A program made the translations under genes and the position numbers. The notes beneath the pieces were generated by a model. The model was not told where the DNA came from, made no database searches, and was given only the letters and a program-made list of their open reading frames with translations. Below, piece by piece: positions 44,024 to 52,303 of a stretch of 64,000 bases of DNA (position 1 is its first letter; each line of letters opens with the position of its first letter). The DNA is from Halorubrum rutilum. GTDB taxonomy: Archaea > Halobacteriota > Halobacteria > Halobacteriales > Haloferacaceae. Location: the NCBI RefSeq assembly GCF_024494565.1, contig NZ_JANHDN010000001.1:310001-374000 (forward strand). Direction: 5' to 3'.

Positions 44024-44995
44024 ATGACCGAGCACGAGCCGGCGGCCGCGGTGCGCGAGACCGCCGAGGCGATCGCGACGATGGAGGTCCGCGGGGCGGC
44101 GACCATCGCGTCCGCGGCGGCCGAGGCGCTCGCCGAGCAGGCGCGCGCGGCCGCGGCGAGCGGCCGGACCGCGAGCGATCCGGCGGCGTTCCGCGCGTCG
44201 ATGCGCGCCGCGGCCCGGACCCTCCGCGAGACGCGCCCCACGGCCGTCTCGCTGCCGAACGCCCTCCGGTACGTCCTCCAGCGGATGGAGGGGGAGTCGG
44301 TCGACCGGCTCCGCCGGAGCGTGGTCGACGCGAGCGAGGCGTTCGTCCGCCAGCTCGACCGCGCGCGGGAGGACCTCGGGCGGGTGGGCGCGAACCGCCT
44401 CGCCGACGGCGACACGGTGATGACCCACTGCCACTCGACGGACGCGCTCGCGTGTATCGAGACGGCCGTCGAGCAGGGGAAGTCGATCTCGGCGGTCGTC
44501 AAGGAGACCCGCCCGCGCCAGCAGGGCCACATCACCGCCGAGCAGCTCCGCGACGCCGGAGTCCCGGTCACCCTCATCGTCGACTCCGCGGCGCGGCGCT
44601 ACCTCGACGAGGTCGACCACGTCGTCGTCGGCGCCGACTCGATCGCGGCCGACGGCGGCGTCATCAACAAGATCGGCACCTCGGGGCTCGCCGTCAACGC
44701 CCGCGAGCGCGGCGTCCCGATCATGACTGCCGCCCAGACGATCAAGCTCCACCCGGAGACGCTGACGGGCCACACCGTCGAGATCGAGATGCGCGACGAG
44801 GCGGAGGTGATCGACGCCGAGGCCCGCGAGGCGATCGGCGAGATCGACGTCGAGAACCCCGCCTTCGACGTGACGCCGCCGCGGTACATGGACGCGATCG
44901 TCACCGAGCAGGGGCAGTTCCCGCCCGAGAGCATCGTGACGCTCATGCGGGACCTGTTCGGCGAGGGCGCCGCGGAGCCGTGGGCGGAGCCATGA
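44024..44995 (+). CDS. Ribose-1,5-bisphosphate isomerase
   Basis: An eIF-2B/MtnA-fold isomerase of 323 residues that converts ribose-1,5-bisphosphate into ribulose-1,5-bisphosphate in nucleoside salvage. The catalytic pair expected from the Thermococcus enzyme is visible: Cys136 in MTHCHSTDALA and Asp205 in VGADSIAADGGV; ETRPRQQGH and NKIGTSGLAV complete the site. No Rubisco gene is near, in keeping with the non-carboxylating route in halophilic archaea. Often misannotated as translation initiation factor eIF-2B subunit. The kinase gene starts at its last codon. Confidence 0.9.
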   Translation: MTEHEPAAAVRETAEAIATMEVRGAATIASAAAEALAEQARAAAASGRTASDPAAFRASMRAAARTLRETRPTAVSLPNALRYVLQRMEGESVDRLRRSVVDASEAFVRQLDRAREDLGRVGANRLADGDTVMTHCHSTDALACIETAVEQGKSISAVVKETRPRQQGHITAEQLRDAGVPVTLIVDSAARRYLDEVDHVVVGADSIAADGGVINKIGTSGLAVNARERGVPIMTAAQTIKLHPETLTGHTVEIEMRDEAEVIDAEAREAIGEIDVENPAFDVTPPRYMDAIVTEQGQFPPESIVTLMRDLFGEGAAEPWAEP

Positions 44996-46110
44996 GCCGG
45001 GACGGGGCGGCGGACGGCGCCGGATCGGGCGACGACGGGAGAGGGACGAACGACGGGAGAGGGACGAACGACGCGAGAGGACCGGAGGGCTCGGCCCCGG
45101 GCGAGGACGCCGGCCACGTCGACGAGGACCCCGACCTCGCGCCCGACGAGTCGGGCCGCGGCCCGAAGGTCGTCACCGCGGGTCACATCAACTGGGACGT
45201 GACGATCCACGTGGACCGGCTCCCCGAGCCGGACGGGGAGACCCGGATCGAGCGGCTCGAACAGTCCGGCGGCGGCAGCGCCGCGAACGTCGCGGTCGGG
45301 CTCGTCGACCTCGGCGGGCGGTCGGTGGTCTACGGGAGCGTCGGCGGCGATGAGTCGGGCGCGCTCGCCCTCCGCGAGCTCGCGAGCGCCGGCGTCGACC
45401 CCGGGCAGGTCCTCGTCGACGCCGACGAGCCCACCTCGGTGAAGTACGTGATCGTCGACGGCGGCGGCGAGCTCCTGATGCTGGCCAACGACGGCGCCAA
45501 CGAGTCGTTCACGGCCGCCGGGCTCGACCGCGACGCCCTCGCGGCGGCCGACCACCTCCACCTCACGGGCCAGCGGCCCGAGACGGCGGCGGCGCTGGCG
45601 ACCGCGGCGGGCGAGGCGGGCGCGACCCGGAGCTTCGACCCGGGGCGGCGCGTCGGCGACCGCGAGTTCGGCGCGGCGCTCCACGCGGCCGACGCCCTCT
45701 TCCTGAACGCTCGGGAGGCCGACGCGCTGGCCGACTCGACCGACGTCGACCCGTGGGAGCCGGAGGACCGCGTCGTCGCGATCAAGCTCGGCGACGAGGG
45801 CGCGACGGTCCGGACGCCTCACGGCGACGTCTCGCATCCCGGCTTCGACGTCGACCCCGTCGACACGGCCGGCGCCGGCGACGCCTTCGCGGCCGGGTTC
45901 CTCGGCGCGGCCCTCCGCGAGCCGGAGATCGTCGACGGCGGGTTCTCGCACGACCCGCGCGACTACCAGGTGCCGCTGCTCGTCGGCAACGCGTGCGGCG
46001 CGATCGCGGCCGAGACGGTGACCGCCCGAGCGGAGCTCTCGTGGGACCGCGTCCGCGAGACGATGGGCGAGTCGCCCGAGTCGGACCTCCTGATCGAGGT
46101 GCGAGCCTGA
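44992..46110 (+). CDS. PfkB-family sugar kinase (candidate ribose-1-phosphate kinase)
   Basis: A 372-residue ribokinase-fold kinase. After a ~60-residue disordered acidic N-terminus come GHINWDVTIHVDRLPEPDG, the substrate motif GGGSAANVAVGL, and the catalytic DTAGAGDAFAAGFLG near residue 290 with its general-base Asp. Halophilic archaea phosphorylate ribose-1-phosphate from guanosine phosphorolysis with an ATP-dependent kinase of this family; ATGA coupling to the isomerase gene makes that the best assignment. Cytidine/adenosine kinase activity cannot be excluded by sequence alone. Confidence 0.87.
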   Translation: MSRDGAADGAGSGDDGRGTNDGRGTNDARGPEGSAPGEDAGHVDEDPDLAPDESGRGPKVVTAGHINWDVTIHVDRLPEPDGETRIERLEQSGGGSAANVAVGLVDLGGRSVVYGSVGGDESGALALRELASAGVDPGQVLVDADEPTSVKYVIVDGGGELLMLANDGANESFTAAGLDRDALAAADHLHLTGQRPETAAALATAAGEAGATRSFDPGRRVGDREFGAALHAADALFLNAREADALADSTDVDPWEPEDRVVAIKLGDEGATVRTPHGDVSHPGFDVDPVDTAGAGDAFAAGFLGAALREPEIVDGGFSHDPRDYQVPLLVGNACGAIAAETVTARAELSWDRVRETMGESPESDLLIEVRA

Positions 46111-46170
46111 CGCGGACGGGCTCGACGGCGGACGCGACCGCTGCGCGCGGACCCGACGCCTCCGCCTCCG

Positions 46171-47355
46171 TCACCCCTCGTAGTCGAACGCGACCGCGAG
46201 ATCGGCGGCGCCGAAGAAGACGAACCGGTAGCGACCGGGGACGAGGTCCGGACAGACCCGGAGCGCGTCGGCGTGCGGCCCGCCCTCGACGAGCCCCGAC
46301 TCGGTCATCTCGAACTCCCACGCCAGCGTCTCGCCCGGATCGACGGCGAGCGCCTCGTCCGTGTAGCCGAGGGTCGCGTTGCCGTCGGTCCCGCGGAGTT
46401 CGGTCCAGCCCGCCGCCGTGCGGATCTCCAGGTTGTACTTCCCCTGGTTGCCGACGTACGCCACCCGCCATGAGACGTTCGTCAGTTCGATCCGGAACCG
46501 GGTCCCGCGGCCGATCGCGAGCGGGTCGGACCCCGGGGCGCCGTCGCCGGGGATCACGACGCGGAGCGCGAGCGGGCCGTCGCCGCCCGATTCGCTGCCT
46601 GCGCCGCCCCCGCCGCCCCAGTTGACATCGCCGTCGTACGCCTGCGGGTGGCGCTCGAATCCCTCCGCGTCGCAGTCGAAGGCGGCGGGGACGTTCGAGG
46701 GCTCGTGGTCGGGACGGACGTCGCCGGCGAGCCCCTCCGGGTCGCGGATCCCGTCACCGTCGCGCACCGTCCCCGTCTCGCCCCAGCCGTCGGTGAGGGA
46801 GACGCGGGCCGAGTCGGGACGGGCGTCGGTCGTCGCTCGGAGGAACGCCCCGGAGTAGGTGATCGCCTCCCCGCAGGCGACGTCGTCGCCGGGCCCCTCG
46901 ACGGTCGCGCTCGCGACGAGAGTTCCGTCATCGACCGCGACGTCGGCGAACGAGACCCTGGCGTGGCAGGTCGTCGGGCCGACCGACTCGACGTACGCGA
47001 GCACCGACTCGTCGAAGTCGGTCGCCTCGACGAACGCGACCGTCTCCGCGGGGGCGTCCCGGAGCAGCCACGCCGCGTCGCTCTCCTCCGCGAACAGCGC
47101 GCAGAAGCCGCGTCGTTCCTCGCGGTTCCACGCCGGCCCGGAGAGCGCGCCGCCGACCTGATGGACCGCGGTCTCGGGGTCGGGATCGCCGTCGTCGCCG
47201 TCACCGTCGTCCGCGGCGTCACCGTCGCTCCCGTCGCCGTCACCGTCACCACCGTCGCCGGTTCCCGGGTCGTCCTCGCTCGTGCAGCCGGCGAGCGCGG
47301 CGACGCCTCCCGCGCCGAGGCCGCACAGGACCGCCCGCCGCGTGCGTCGGGTCAT
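46171..47355 (-). CDS. Tat lipoprotein, two-domain, paralogue of the 32946 lipoprotein
   Basis: A 394-residue lipoprotein with RRTRRAVLCGLGAGG Tat signal and lipobox ending AALAGC near residue 23, then an Asp/Gly-rich linker (25-60). Domain 1 (about 65-250) is beta-rich with several Cys; domain 2 (about 260-394) has RFRIELTNVSWRVAY, GWTELRG and the end motif PGRYRFVFFGAADLAVAF, matching the single domain of the smaller lipoprotein at 32946-33548. Monocistronic. Function unknown; probably anchored on the outer face. Confidence 0.78.
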   Translation of the reverse strand: MTRRTRRAVLCGLGAGGVAALAGCTSEDDPGTGDGGDGDGDGSDGDAADDGDGDDGDPDPETAVHQVGGALSGPAWNREERRGFCALFAEESDAAWLLRDAPAETVAFVEATDFDESVLAYVESVGPTTCHARVSFADVAVDDGTLVASATVEGPGDDVACGEAITYSGAFLRATTDARPDSARVSLTDGWGETGTVRDGDGIRDPEGLAGDVRPDHEPSNVPAAFDCDAEGFERHPQAYDGDVNWGGGGGAGSESGGDGPLALRVVIPGDGAPGSDPLAIGRGTRFRIELTNVSWRVAYVGNQGKYNLEIRTAAGWTELRGTDGNATLGYTDEALAVDPGETLAWEFEMTESGLVEGGPHADALRVCPDLVPGRYRFVFFGAADLAVAFDYEG

Positions 47356-47426
47356 GGCCGTCGCTACGCCGGACGCTCATAAGTGTTTCCCGTAAGCGCA
47401 AACGGCTCCCTGTGCCTTCTCGCCCA

Positions 47427-48509
47427 TCAGACGTCCGGCGTCCGGAACAGGTCGGCGAGGGCGTCGCCCCCGGCGCCCTCCCCGCCGCGGTCGAGGTCGG
47501 CCGCGAGCCCGAGCGCGAGCGCCACCCGCGCCTTCGACGCGGGGAGCGGGCCGGCGAACGTCGCGCCGTGCTCCGCGAGCGTGACCGCGCCGCCGGGCGT
47601 GCCGTACACCGGCTCGGTCGGGCCCGCCGGGGGGCGTCCGGCGACGACGACGGGGGTCTCCGGGAGGACCTCGGCGGCCGCGTCGCCGATCGCCGCGGTC
47701 GCGTTCCCGAGGCCGGTCCCCTCGACCACGAGCCCGCCGACGCCCGCGTCGACCGCGCGCTCGATCGCGTCAGCGCCGACGCCCGTCCCGGAGTGGATCA
47801 CGGGGACCTCGGGGACCTCGTCGGCGCCGCCGATCGCGTCGGCGAGCGGGTCGACGTCGACGCCGCGCTCGGGCGTCCGGACCAGCCGCGACCCGGCCCG
47901 GGTGAACGTCGCGACCGGGCCGGTCCCCGGCGAGGTCATCGTCGAGAGCGCGTTGCTGTGGCCCTTGATCACGTCGCGGGCGGCGTGGCACTCGTCGTCG
48001 AACGCGACGTGAACGCCCGGCGCGAACCGGTCGTCCGCGGCGGCGCGGACCGCCAGCGTCAGGTTCGCGGGCGCGTCGCTCGACGCCTCGTCCAGCCGGC
48101 GCTGCGCGCCCGTGACGACGACCGGCGCGTCGAGGTCGGTGAGCAGGTCGAGCGCGAACGCGGTGTCGGCGAGCGTGTCGGTGCCGTGGGTGACGACGAC
48201 GCCGTCCGCCCCCTCGGCGACCGCCTCCCGCGCGGCCGCCGCGGTCGCGAGCACGTCGCGCCACCGCACGTCGAACCCCGGCCGCGAGCAGACCTCGCGG
48301 GCGCTCACGGTCGCGTGTCGCTCGACGCCCGGCACCGCCGCGACGAGGTCGTCGCCGGTCTTCGCCGGCGCCGCGCCGCCGTCGTCCGGCTCCGAGGCGA
48401 TGGTGCCGCCGCAGGCGAGGACCGCGACGCGCGGCTTCGTCCCGCCGTCGGCCGCGGTCCGTCCCTCCCCTCGCGCTCCGCGTTCCGCCGTCGGCTTCGC
48501 GTTCGTCAT
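47427..48509 (-). CDS. ansA: L-asparaginase (type I family)
   Basis: A 360-residue amidohydrolase converting asparagine to aspartate and ammonia. The nucleophile Thr is in VLACGGTIAS and the second catalytic Thr/Asp pair in VTHGTDTLADTAF; VVTGAQR, NLTLAV and VIHSGTGVGADAI match the family. The N-terminal ~25 residues are a disordered extension. There is no signal peptide, so it is cytosolic. A glutaminyl-tRNA amidotransferase GatD role is unlikely because the GatD-specific N-terminal domain is absent. Divergent from the small membrane protein gene. Confidence 0.88.
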   Translation of the reverse strand: MTNAKPTAERGARGEGRTAADGGTKPRVAVLACGGTIASEPDDGGAAPAKTGDDLVAAVPGVERHATVSAREVCSRPGFDVRWRDVLATAAAAREAVAEGADGVVVTHGTDTLADTAFALDLLTDLDAPVVVTGAQRRLDEASSDAPANLTLAVRAAADDRFAPGVHVAFDDECHAARDVIKGHSNALSTMTSPGTGPVATFTRAGSRLVRTPERGVDVDPLADAIGGADEVPEVPVIHSGTGVGADAIERAVDAGVGGLVVEGTGLGNATAAIGDAAAEVLPETPVVVAGRPPAGPTEPVYGTPGGAVTLAEHGATFAGPLPASKARVALALGLAADLDRGGEGAGGDALADLFRTPDV

Positions 48510-48642
48510 ACCTCCCGGTACTCCCGGAGGACCAAAGCGGTTGGTCCCGCGGCGGCACCCCGTCCGACGGGGCGGCGGGACCGTTCGGCGGCGATCCGGA
48601 TCGATCTCCGACCGCGGCCGAAAAAAGATATCATCCCTCTAT

Positions 48643-48681
48643 GAACGTTTTACTCGTCTCTGAAGGCGTTCTAAAACGTTC
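48643..48681. promoter_or_regulatory. Perfect 10-bp inverted repeat in the asparaginase / membrane protein intergenic region
   Basis: gaacgtttta (48643-48652) and taaaacgttc (48672-48681) are exact complements separated by 19 bases, about two helical turns from arm start to arm start plus loop. They lie between the divergent genes at 48509 and 48763, suiting either a dimeric regulator or an RNA hairpin. Confidence 0.5.
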
Positions 48682-48762
48682 GTCGTCCGCCGAGAAACGT
48701 GGTGAAATCCCCCGAACCCTCTCCCGGGTATATGTGGGTCCCCGTCGTAGTGAGCGGTGTCC

Positions 48763-48984
48763 ATGTCGATCCCCGCTCCCACGCGCCTCGCCTCCGGCCG
48801 ACAGGTGGCCGGACTGATGACCGGTACCGTGAAGGCCGCCGCCTTCTGGGCCGCGATCGCCATCCCGGCCGCCTACCCCGTCCTCCTGTACTCGGGGCTC
48901 GACGGCGGCACCGGCCTGCTGTTCGTCGGCCTGCTGTTCGCGAACGCGCTGGCGCTCGCGGTCGGCCACGACTACAAGCGCTGA
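48763..48984 (+). CDS. Small two-span membrane protein
   Basis: A 73-residue protein with two hydrophobic segments (about 22-42 and 46-66), Gly-rich turn between them and a HDYKR tail, predicting a helical hairpin in the membrane with both ends inside. A TATA-like gtatatgtg at 48728-48736 precedes it; the GTG two codons upstream (48757) would be leaderless, the ATG at 48763 would have a leader of a few bases. I favour the ATG. Function unknown. Confidence 0.7.
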   Translation: MSIPAPTRLASGRQVAGLMTGTVKAAAFWAAIAIPAAYPVLLYSGLDGGTGLLFVGLLFANALALAVGHDYKR

Positions 48985-49154
48985 CCGGCGCGGCGCCCGG
49001 AGCCGAGGCGCCGCCCTTCGACCGCATCGGACCGTTCGACGACGCCCTCCCGCTCGCCTTCTGCGATCGCCTTCCGCGGTCGCGGCCGTCGATACGGCGG
49101 CCGGCCTCCCGGCCGTCTCGAAGCGCTTACCCACGGGCCGACCCGACCGCCCGT

Positions 49155-50813
49155 ATGACCGACGAGACGCACGTCGAGTGGCGCGACTGGGGCGCCGAGG
49201 CGTTCGCCGAGGCCGACGAGCGGGACTGTCCCGTGCTCCTCTCGCTGTCCGCCACCTGGTGCGAGGGCTGTCACGAGATGGACGCCGTCACGTACGCGGA
49301 GCCCCGCGTCGCCGCCAACGTCAACGAGGGGTTCGTCCCGGTCCGCGTCGACGTCGACCGGCGCCCCCGGGTGCGCGAGCGGTACAACATGGGCGGGTTC
49401 CCGACCACGGCCTTCCTCACGCCCGACGGCGAGCTGCTCACCGGCGCGGGCTACCTCGACGTCGACGGGATGCGACAGGTGCTGGAGTCTGTCCGGGGGA
49501 TGTGGGCCGACAAGGGGCGGTCGGCGGGACGGGTCCCCCGCGCGCTCGACGCCGACCTCCCGCCGCGCGGCGAGCTGACCGACGCGATCGAGAGCCACCT
49601 CGCCGGACAGGTCGAGGCGAAGTACGACGCCGAGTACGCCGGCTGGGGGACGGACGCGAAGTTCCCGCTTCCCCGCACCGTCGAGTTCGCGCTCAAGCGC
49701 GACCGCGACCGCGCCCTCCGGACGCTGGACGCGGTGCGCGACCACCTCGCCGACGACGTCGCCGGCGGCTTCTTCCGGTTCGCGGGGACCCGCGACTGGG
49801 GCGACGTCGCCTACGAGAAGCCGATCGACACGAACGCGGCCGTCACGCGCGCCTTCGCGAACGCCTACCTCTACACCGGCGACGAGGCGTACCTGACGCC
49901 CGCGACCGACGCGGTCGGCTTCCTCACCGACGACCTCTGGACCGGCTACGGCGTCGGCGGGAGCCTCGGCCCGGGGCTCGGTCGCGCGTACTACGCCGCG
50001 CCCGCCGACGACCGCGCGGAGCTCGACGCGCCCCGCCGCGACCTCACCGTCTTCGCGGGCGGGAACGCGCTCGCGGCCGACGCGCTGCTCGCGGTCGCCG
50101 CCTACACCGACCGCGAGCGCGCCCGGGAGTACGCCGAGCGGATCCTCGACGGCCTCGAACGCGACCTGATCGACGCCGACTCGGGCGAGGTGACGCACTT
50201 CCGCGGGAGCGACGAGGCCGGCGAGTCGGACCTGCTCGACGACGCCGCCCGCGTCGTGAGCGCGTACGTCCGCGCCGCCGGGGTCCTCGGCGAGGGCGTC
50301 GACGTCGCCCGCGCGGTCACGGACCGAGCGATCGACCGCCTGCACGTCGACGGCTCCTTCGTGGACGGGCCGCGGTCGGGGGCGGGCCTGCTCGACCGCC
50401 CGTTCCGCCCGCTCGACGGCAACGTCGAGATGGCGACCGCGCTGCTCGACCTGGCGGCGCTGACCGGCGAGGACCGCTACCGCGAGGTCGCCCGCGAGAC
50501 GGCCGAATCGTTCGCGGGGGCCACGGAGCGGCTGAGCGTGCAGGTCGCCGGCTACGGGAGCCTCGTCGGGCGGCTCCGCCGCGGCACCACCGTCGTCGCG
50601 GTCGGCGACGAGCCCGGCAGCGACCTCCACCGCGCGGCGTGGCGGGTCGCCGACCACGAGAAGGTCGTCGCGCCGAACGCCCACCTGGAGGAAGCGCCCG
50701 CGCCGCGGTCGGTCCCCGCCGGGTCGGCGGTCGTGCTCGCTGGCGACGCAGTCTCCAAGCCCGCGGAAACGCCGGACGAGTTGATGCGGCGGGTCGCCGA
50801 GACCGCGGAGTAG
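49155..50813 (+). CDS. Thioredoxin-fold/YyaL-type (DUF255) protein
   Basis: A 552-residue protein. Residues 1-115 are a thioredoxin domain with Cys36-x2-Cys39 (ATWCEGCHEM) and a cis-Pro in GGFPTTAFL; residues ~150-500 form an alpha/alpha-barrel like N-acylglucosamine epimerase/glycoside hydrolase (GGFFRFAGTRDW, YEKPIDTNAAVTRAFANAY, LDGNVEMATALLDLA). This is the YyaL/SPATA20 architecture, in which the substrate is unknown. No signal peptide, so it is cytosolic. Slightly shorter than bacterial YyaL, mainly in the linker after the thioredoxin part. Confidence 0.85.
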   Translation: MTDETHVEWRDWGAEAFAEADERDCPVLLSLSATWCEGCHEMDAVTYAEPRVAANVNEGFVPVRVDVDRRPRVRERYNMGGFPTTAFLTPDGELLTGAGYLDVDGMRQVLESVRGMWADKGRSAGRVPRALDADLPPRGELTDAIESHLAGQVEAKYDAEYAGWGTDAKFPLPRTVEFALKRDRDRALRTLDAVRDHLADDVAGGFFRFAGTRDWGDVAYEKPIDTNAAVTRAFANAYLYTGDEAYLTPATDAVGFLTDDLWTGYGVGGSLGPGLGRAYYAAPADDRAELDAPRRDLTVFAGGNALAADALLAVAAYTDRERAREYAERILDGLERDLIDADSGEVTHFRGSDEAGESDLLDDAARVVSAYVRAAGVLGEGVDVARAVTDRAIDRLHVDGSFVDGPRSGAGLLDRPFRPLDGNVEMATALLDLAALTGEDRYREVARETAESFAGATERLSVQVAGYGSLVGRLRRGTTVVAVGDEPGSDLHRAAWRVADHEKVVAPNAHLEEAPAPRSVPAGSAVVLAGDAVSKPAETPDELMRRVAETAE

Positions 50814-50927
50814 GACGCGGCGGTCGGCGCGTTCGACCGTATTCGGTCGGTTTCCGCGATCGGCCCGGTCCGCCGCCGCCCGGGCACGGCGGGCTTCCCA
50901 CTACCTCCGCGTGTAAACGGGCGACGT

Positions 50928-50936
50928 GTTTATATC
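50928..50936 (+). promoter_or_regulatory. TATA box of the TrmB-type regulator
   Basis: gtttatatc is centred about 26 bases before the ATG at 50958, a textbook leaderless promoter. Confidence 0.7.
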
Positions 50937-50957
50937 GGTGCCGTCTGATCGGTCCGT

Positions 50958-51764
50958 ATGGCATCCCTTCGGGACCTGGGGCTCTCCGAGTACGAGGCGC
51001 GCGCCTACCGCGCGCTGTTGCGCACCGGACCGACGACGGCGAAGGACCTCTCGCGGGCCAGCGAGGTCCCCATGGGACGGGTGTACGACGTGCTCAACAG
51101 CTTAGAGCAGCACAGCCTCGTCCGGAGTCAGGCCGCCAGCCGGCCGAAGAAGTACGCGGCGGTCGAGCCCGACGCGGCGCTCGACCGGCTGTTAGAGGAG
51201 AAGAAGCGGGAGCTGGAGACGCGGGCGGAGCAGTACGAGGAGGTCGTCGCCGACCTCTCGACCGAGCTCGACGCGGGGGAACCGGTCGACGGCCAGTTCT
51301 GGACCGCGGCGGTCGGCGCGGAGGAGGCGACGGACCTCCTCTTGGAGCGGATCGCGGCCGCCGAGCGCCGGATGGTGGTGGTCGTCGGCGCGCCGGCGAC
51401 CGGCTTCGACCTCGGCACGATCGGCGAGCAGGTCGCCGCCGAGCTGGAGTCGGCGCTCGACCGCGGCGTCGAGATCCGGGTGTTGCTGTCGCCGGAGACC
51501 GTCGACGCGCTCCCGCGGAGCGTCGGCCGGCGCTACACCGCGGAGCTGTCGGACAAGGCGGGGTTCGAGGTCCGAACCACTTCGGGCGTCGACGGGACGT
51601 TCAACGTCTTCGACGGGATCGAGGTGTGCATCGAGGTGCCGCATCCGCTCTCGGGCGACGAGCCGTTCGCGATGATCGACGTGAAGGACGCGGAGTTCGC
51701 GACGAGCGTGAGCGAGGAGTTCGAGCCGCGGTGGACGGAGGCGGAACCGCTGTCGTTCGGGTGA
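50958..51764 (+). CDS. TrmB-family transcriptional regulator
   Basis: A 268-residue sugar-sensing type regulator. The N-terminal winged helix (LGLSEYEARAYRALLRTGPTT, ASEVPMGRVYDVLNSLEQ) is followed by a coiled-coil segment (LDRLLEEKKRELETRAEQYEEV) and a C-terminal phospholipase D-like effector domain (TDLLLERIAAAERRMVVVVG, VEIRVLLSPETV). The long TrmB sugar-binding extension is absent, as in the short haloarchaeal members. Ligand unknown. Monocistronic; element copy D follows directly. Confidence 0.9.
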   Translation: MASLRDLGLSEYEARAYRALLRTGPTTAKDLSRASEVPMGRVYDVLNSLEQHSLVRSQAASRPKKYAAVEPDAALDRLLEEKKRELETRAEQYEEVVADLSTELDAGEPVDGQFWTAAVGAEEATDLLLERIAAAERRMVVVVGAPATGFDLGTIGEQVAAELESALDRGVEIRVLLSPETVDALPRSVGRRYTAELSDKAGFEVRTTSGVDGTFNVFDGIEVCIEVPHPLSGDEPFAMIDVKDAEFATSVSEEFEPRWTEAEPLSFG

Positions 51765-51845
51765 GATCGATCCGTTCGATATTCGCTGACACACGCTGAG
51801 CCGACCTCGGCCAGCGGAGACGCGGCAGCGAGCGACGGCGGTGAC

Positions 51846-52127
51846 TATTTATAAACAACGACGCGGTCGGCGCGTGCCGGTGAGCGCCGCAACGCGGCGC
51901 GAGCCGCACGCGCGAGGGAGCCCGCGGCCGCCGCCGGCGGCCGCGGCGAGGCTGGGGAGGTGTGAGGCTGCGGTTGCGGTGCGGTCCGGGTGGGACTCAA
52001 AGGGGCAGCCGCGAGGACTGCGCAGGCGACGCCAAGCACCGCAACGAGGAAGCGAACAGAGTGAGCGACCGAGTGAGGAGCGCAGCGAGCGTGCGCAGTC
52101 CTCGCGGCTGGGGCTTTGGCGGTGTTC
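51846..52127 (+). repeat. Structured intergenic element, copy D (candidate RNA)
   Basis: It reads left to right: AT box tatttataaa (51846-51855), GGCGCGTGCC (51869-51878) pairing with GCACGCGC, a hairpin with arms CCGCGGCCGCC and GGCGGCCGCGG, the blocks TGGGGAGGTGTGAGG and GGGACTCAAAGGGGCAG, and the longest terminal helix of the family, 51998-52024 with 52092-52119 (core AGCCGCGAGGACTGCGCA plus the outer CAAAG/CTTTG). The G-run opposite G-run between them stays as an internal loop in every copy. No credible protein is encoded. Confidence 0.86.
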
Positions 52128-52303
52128 ACCGGCAATCCAGTATCAATCAGTTATAAGCGAGCGGCTGGGGCTTTGGCGGTGTTCACCGGCAATCCAGTAT
52201 CAATCAGTTATAAGCGAGCGGCTGGGGCTTTGGCGGTGTTCACCGGCAATCCAGTGGCGACCGCGTACAACCGAGCGGCTGGGGCTTCGGCGGCGTTCGC
52301 TAC
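52104..52303 (+). repeat. 57-base tandem array of the element's 3' end
   Basis: Units begin at 52104, 52161, 52218 and 52275 with a 57-base period; the first is the true 3' end of copy D, the next two are almost identical, the last is partial and diverged. Each unit holds gcggctggggctttggcggt, gttcaccggcaatccag, and a spacer ending ttataagcga (the third has cgtacaaccga instead). Repeats of the 3' end only, with TTATAA at each junction, suggest serial additions of 5'-truncated copies. Confidence 0.85.

Noticed and set aside
44024..44995. Translation initiation factor eIF-2B subunit
   Set aside because: Catalytic Cys and Asp of R15P isomerase are present and the neighbours are sugar-phosphate enzymes; the translation-factor name is a family-level misnomer.
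49178..51799. 873-residue + strand ORF over the YyaL-type and TrmB genes
   Set aside because: Same strand, wrong frame, Arg/Pro-rich; both true genes have family motifs and promoters.
52104..52303. CRISPR array
   Set aside because: Units are directly adjacent with no unique spacers, only 3.5 copies, and no cas genes nearby.
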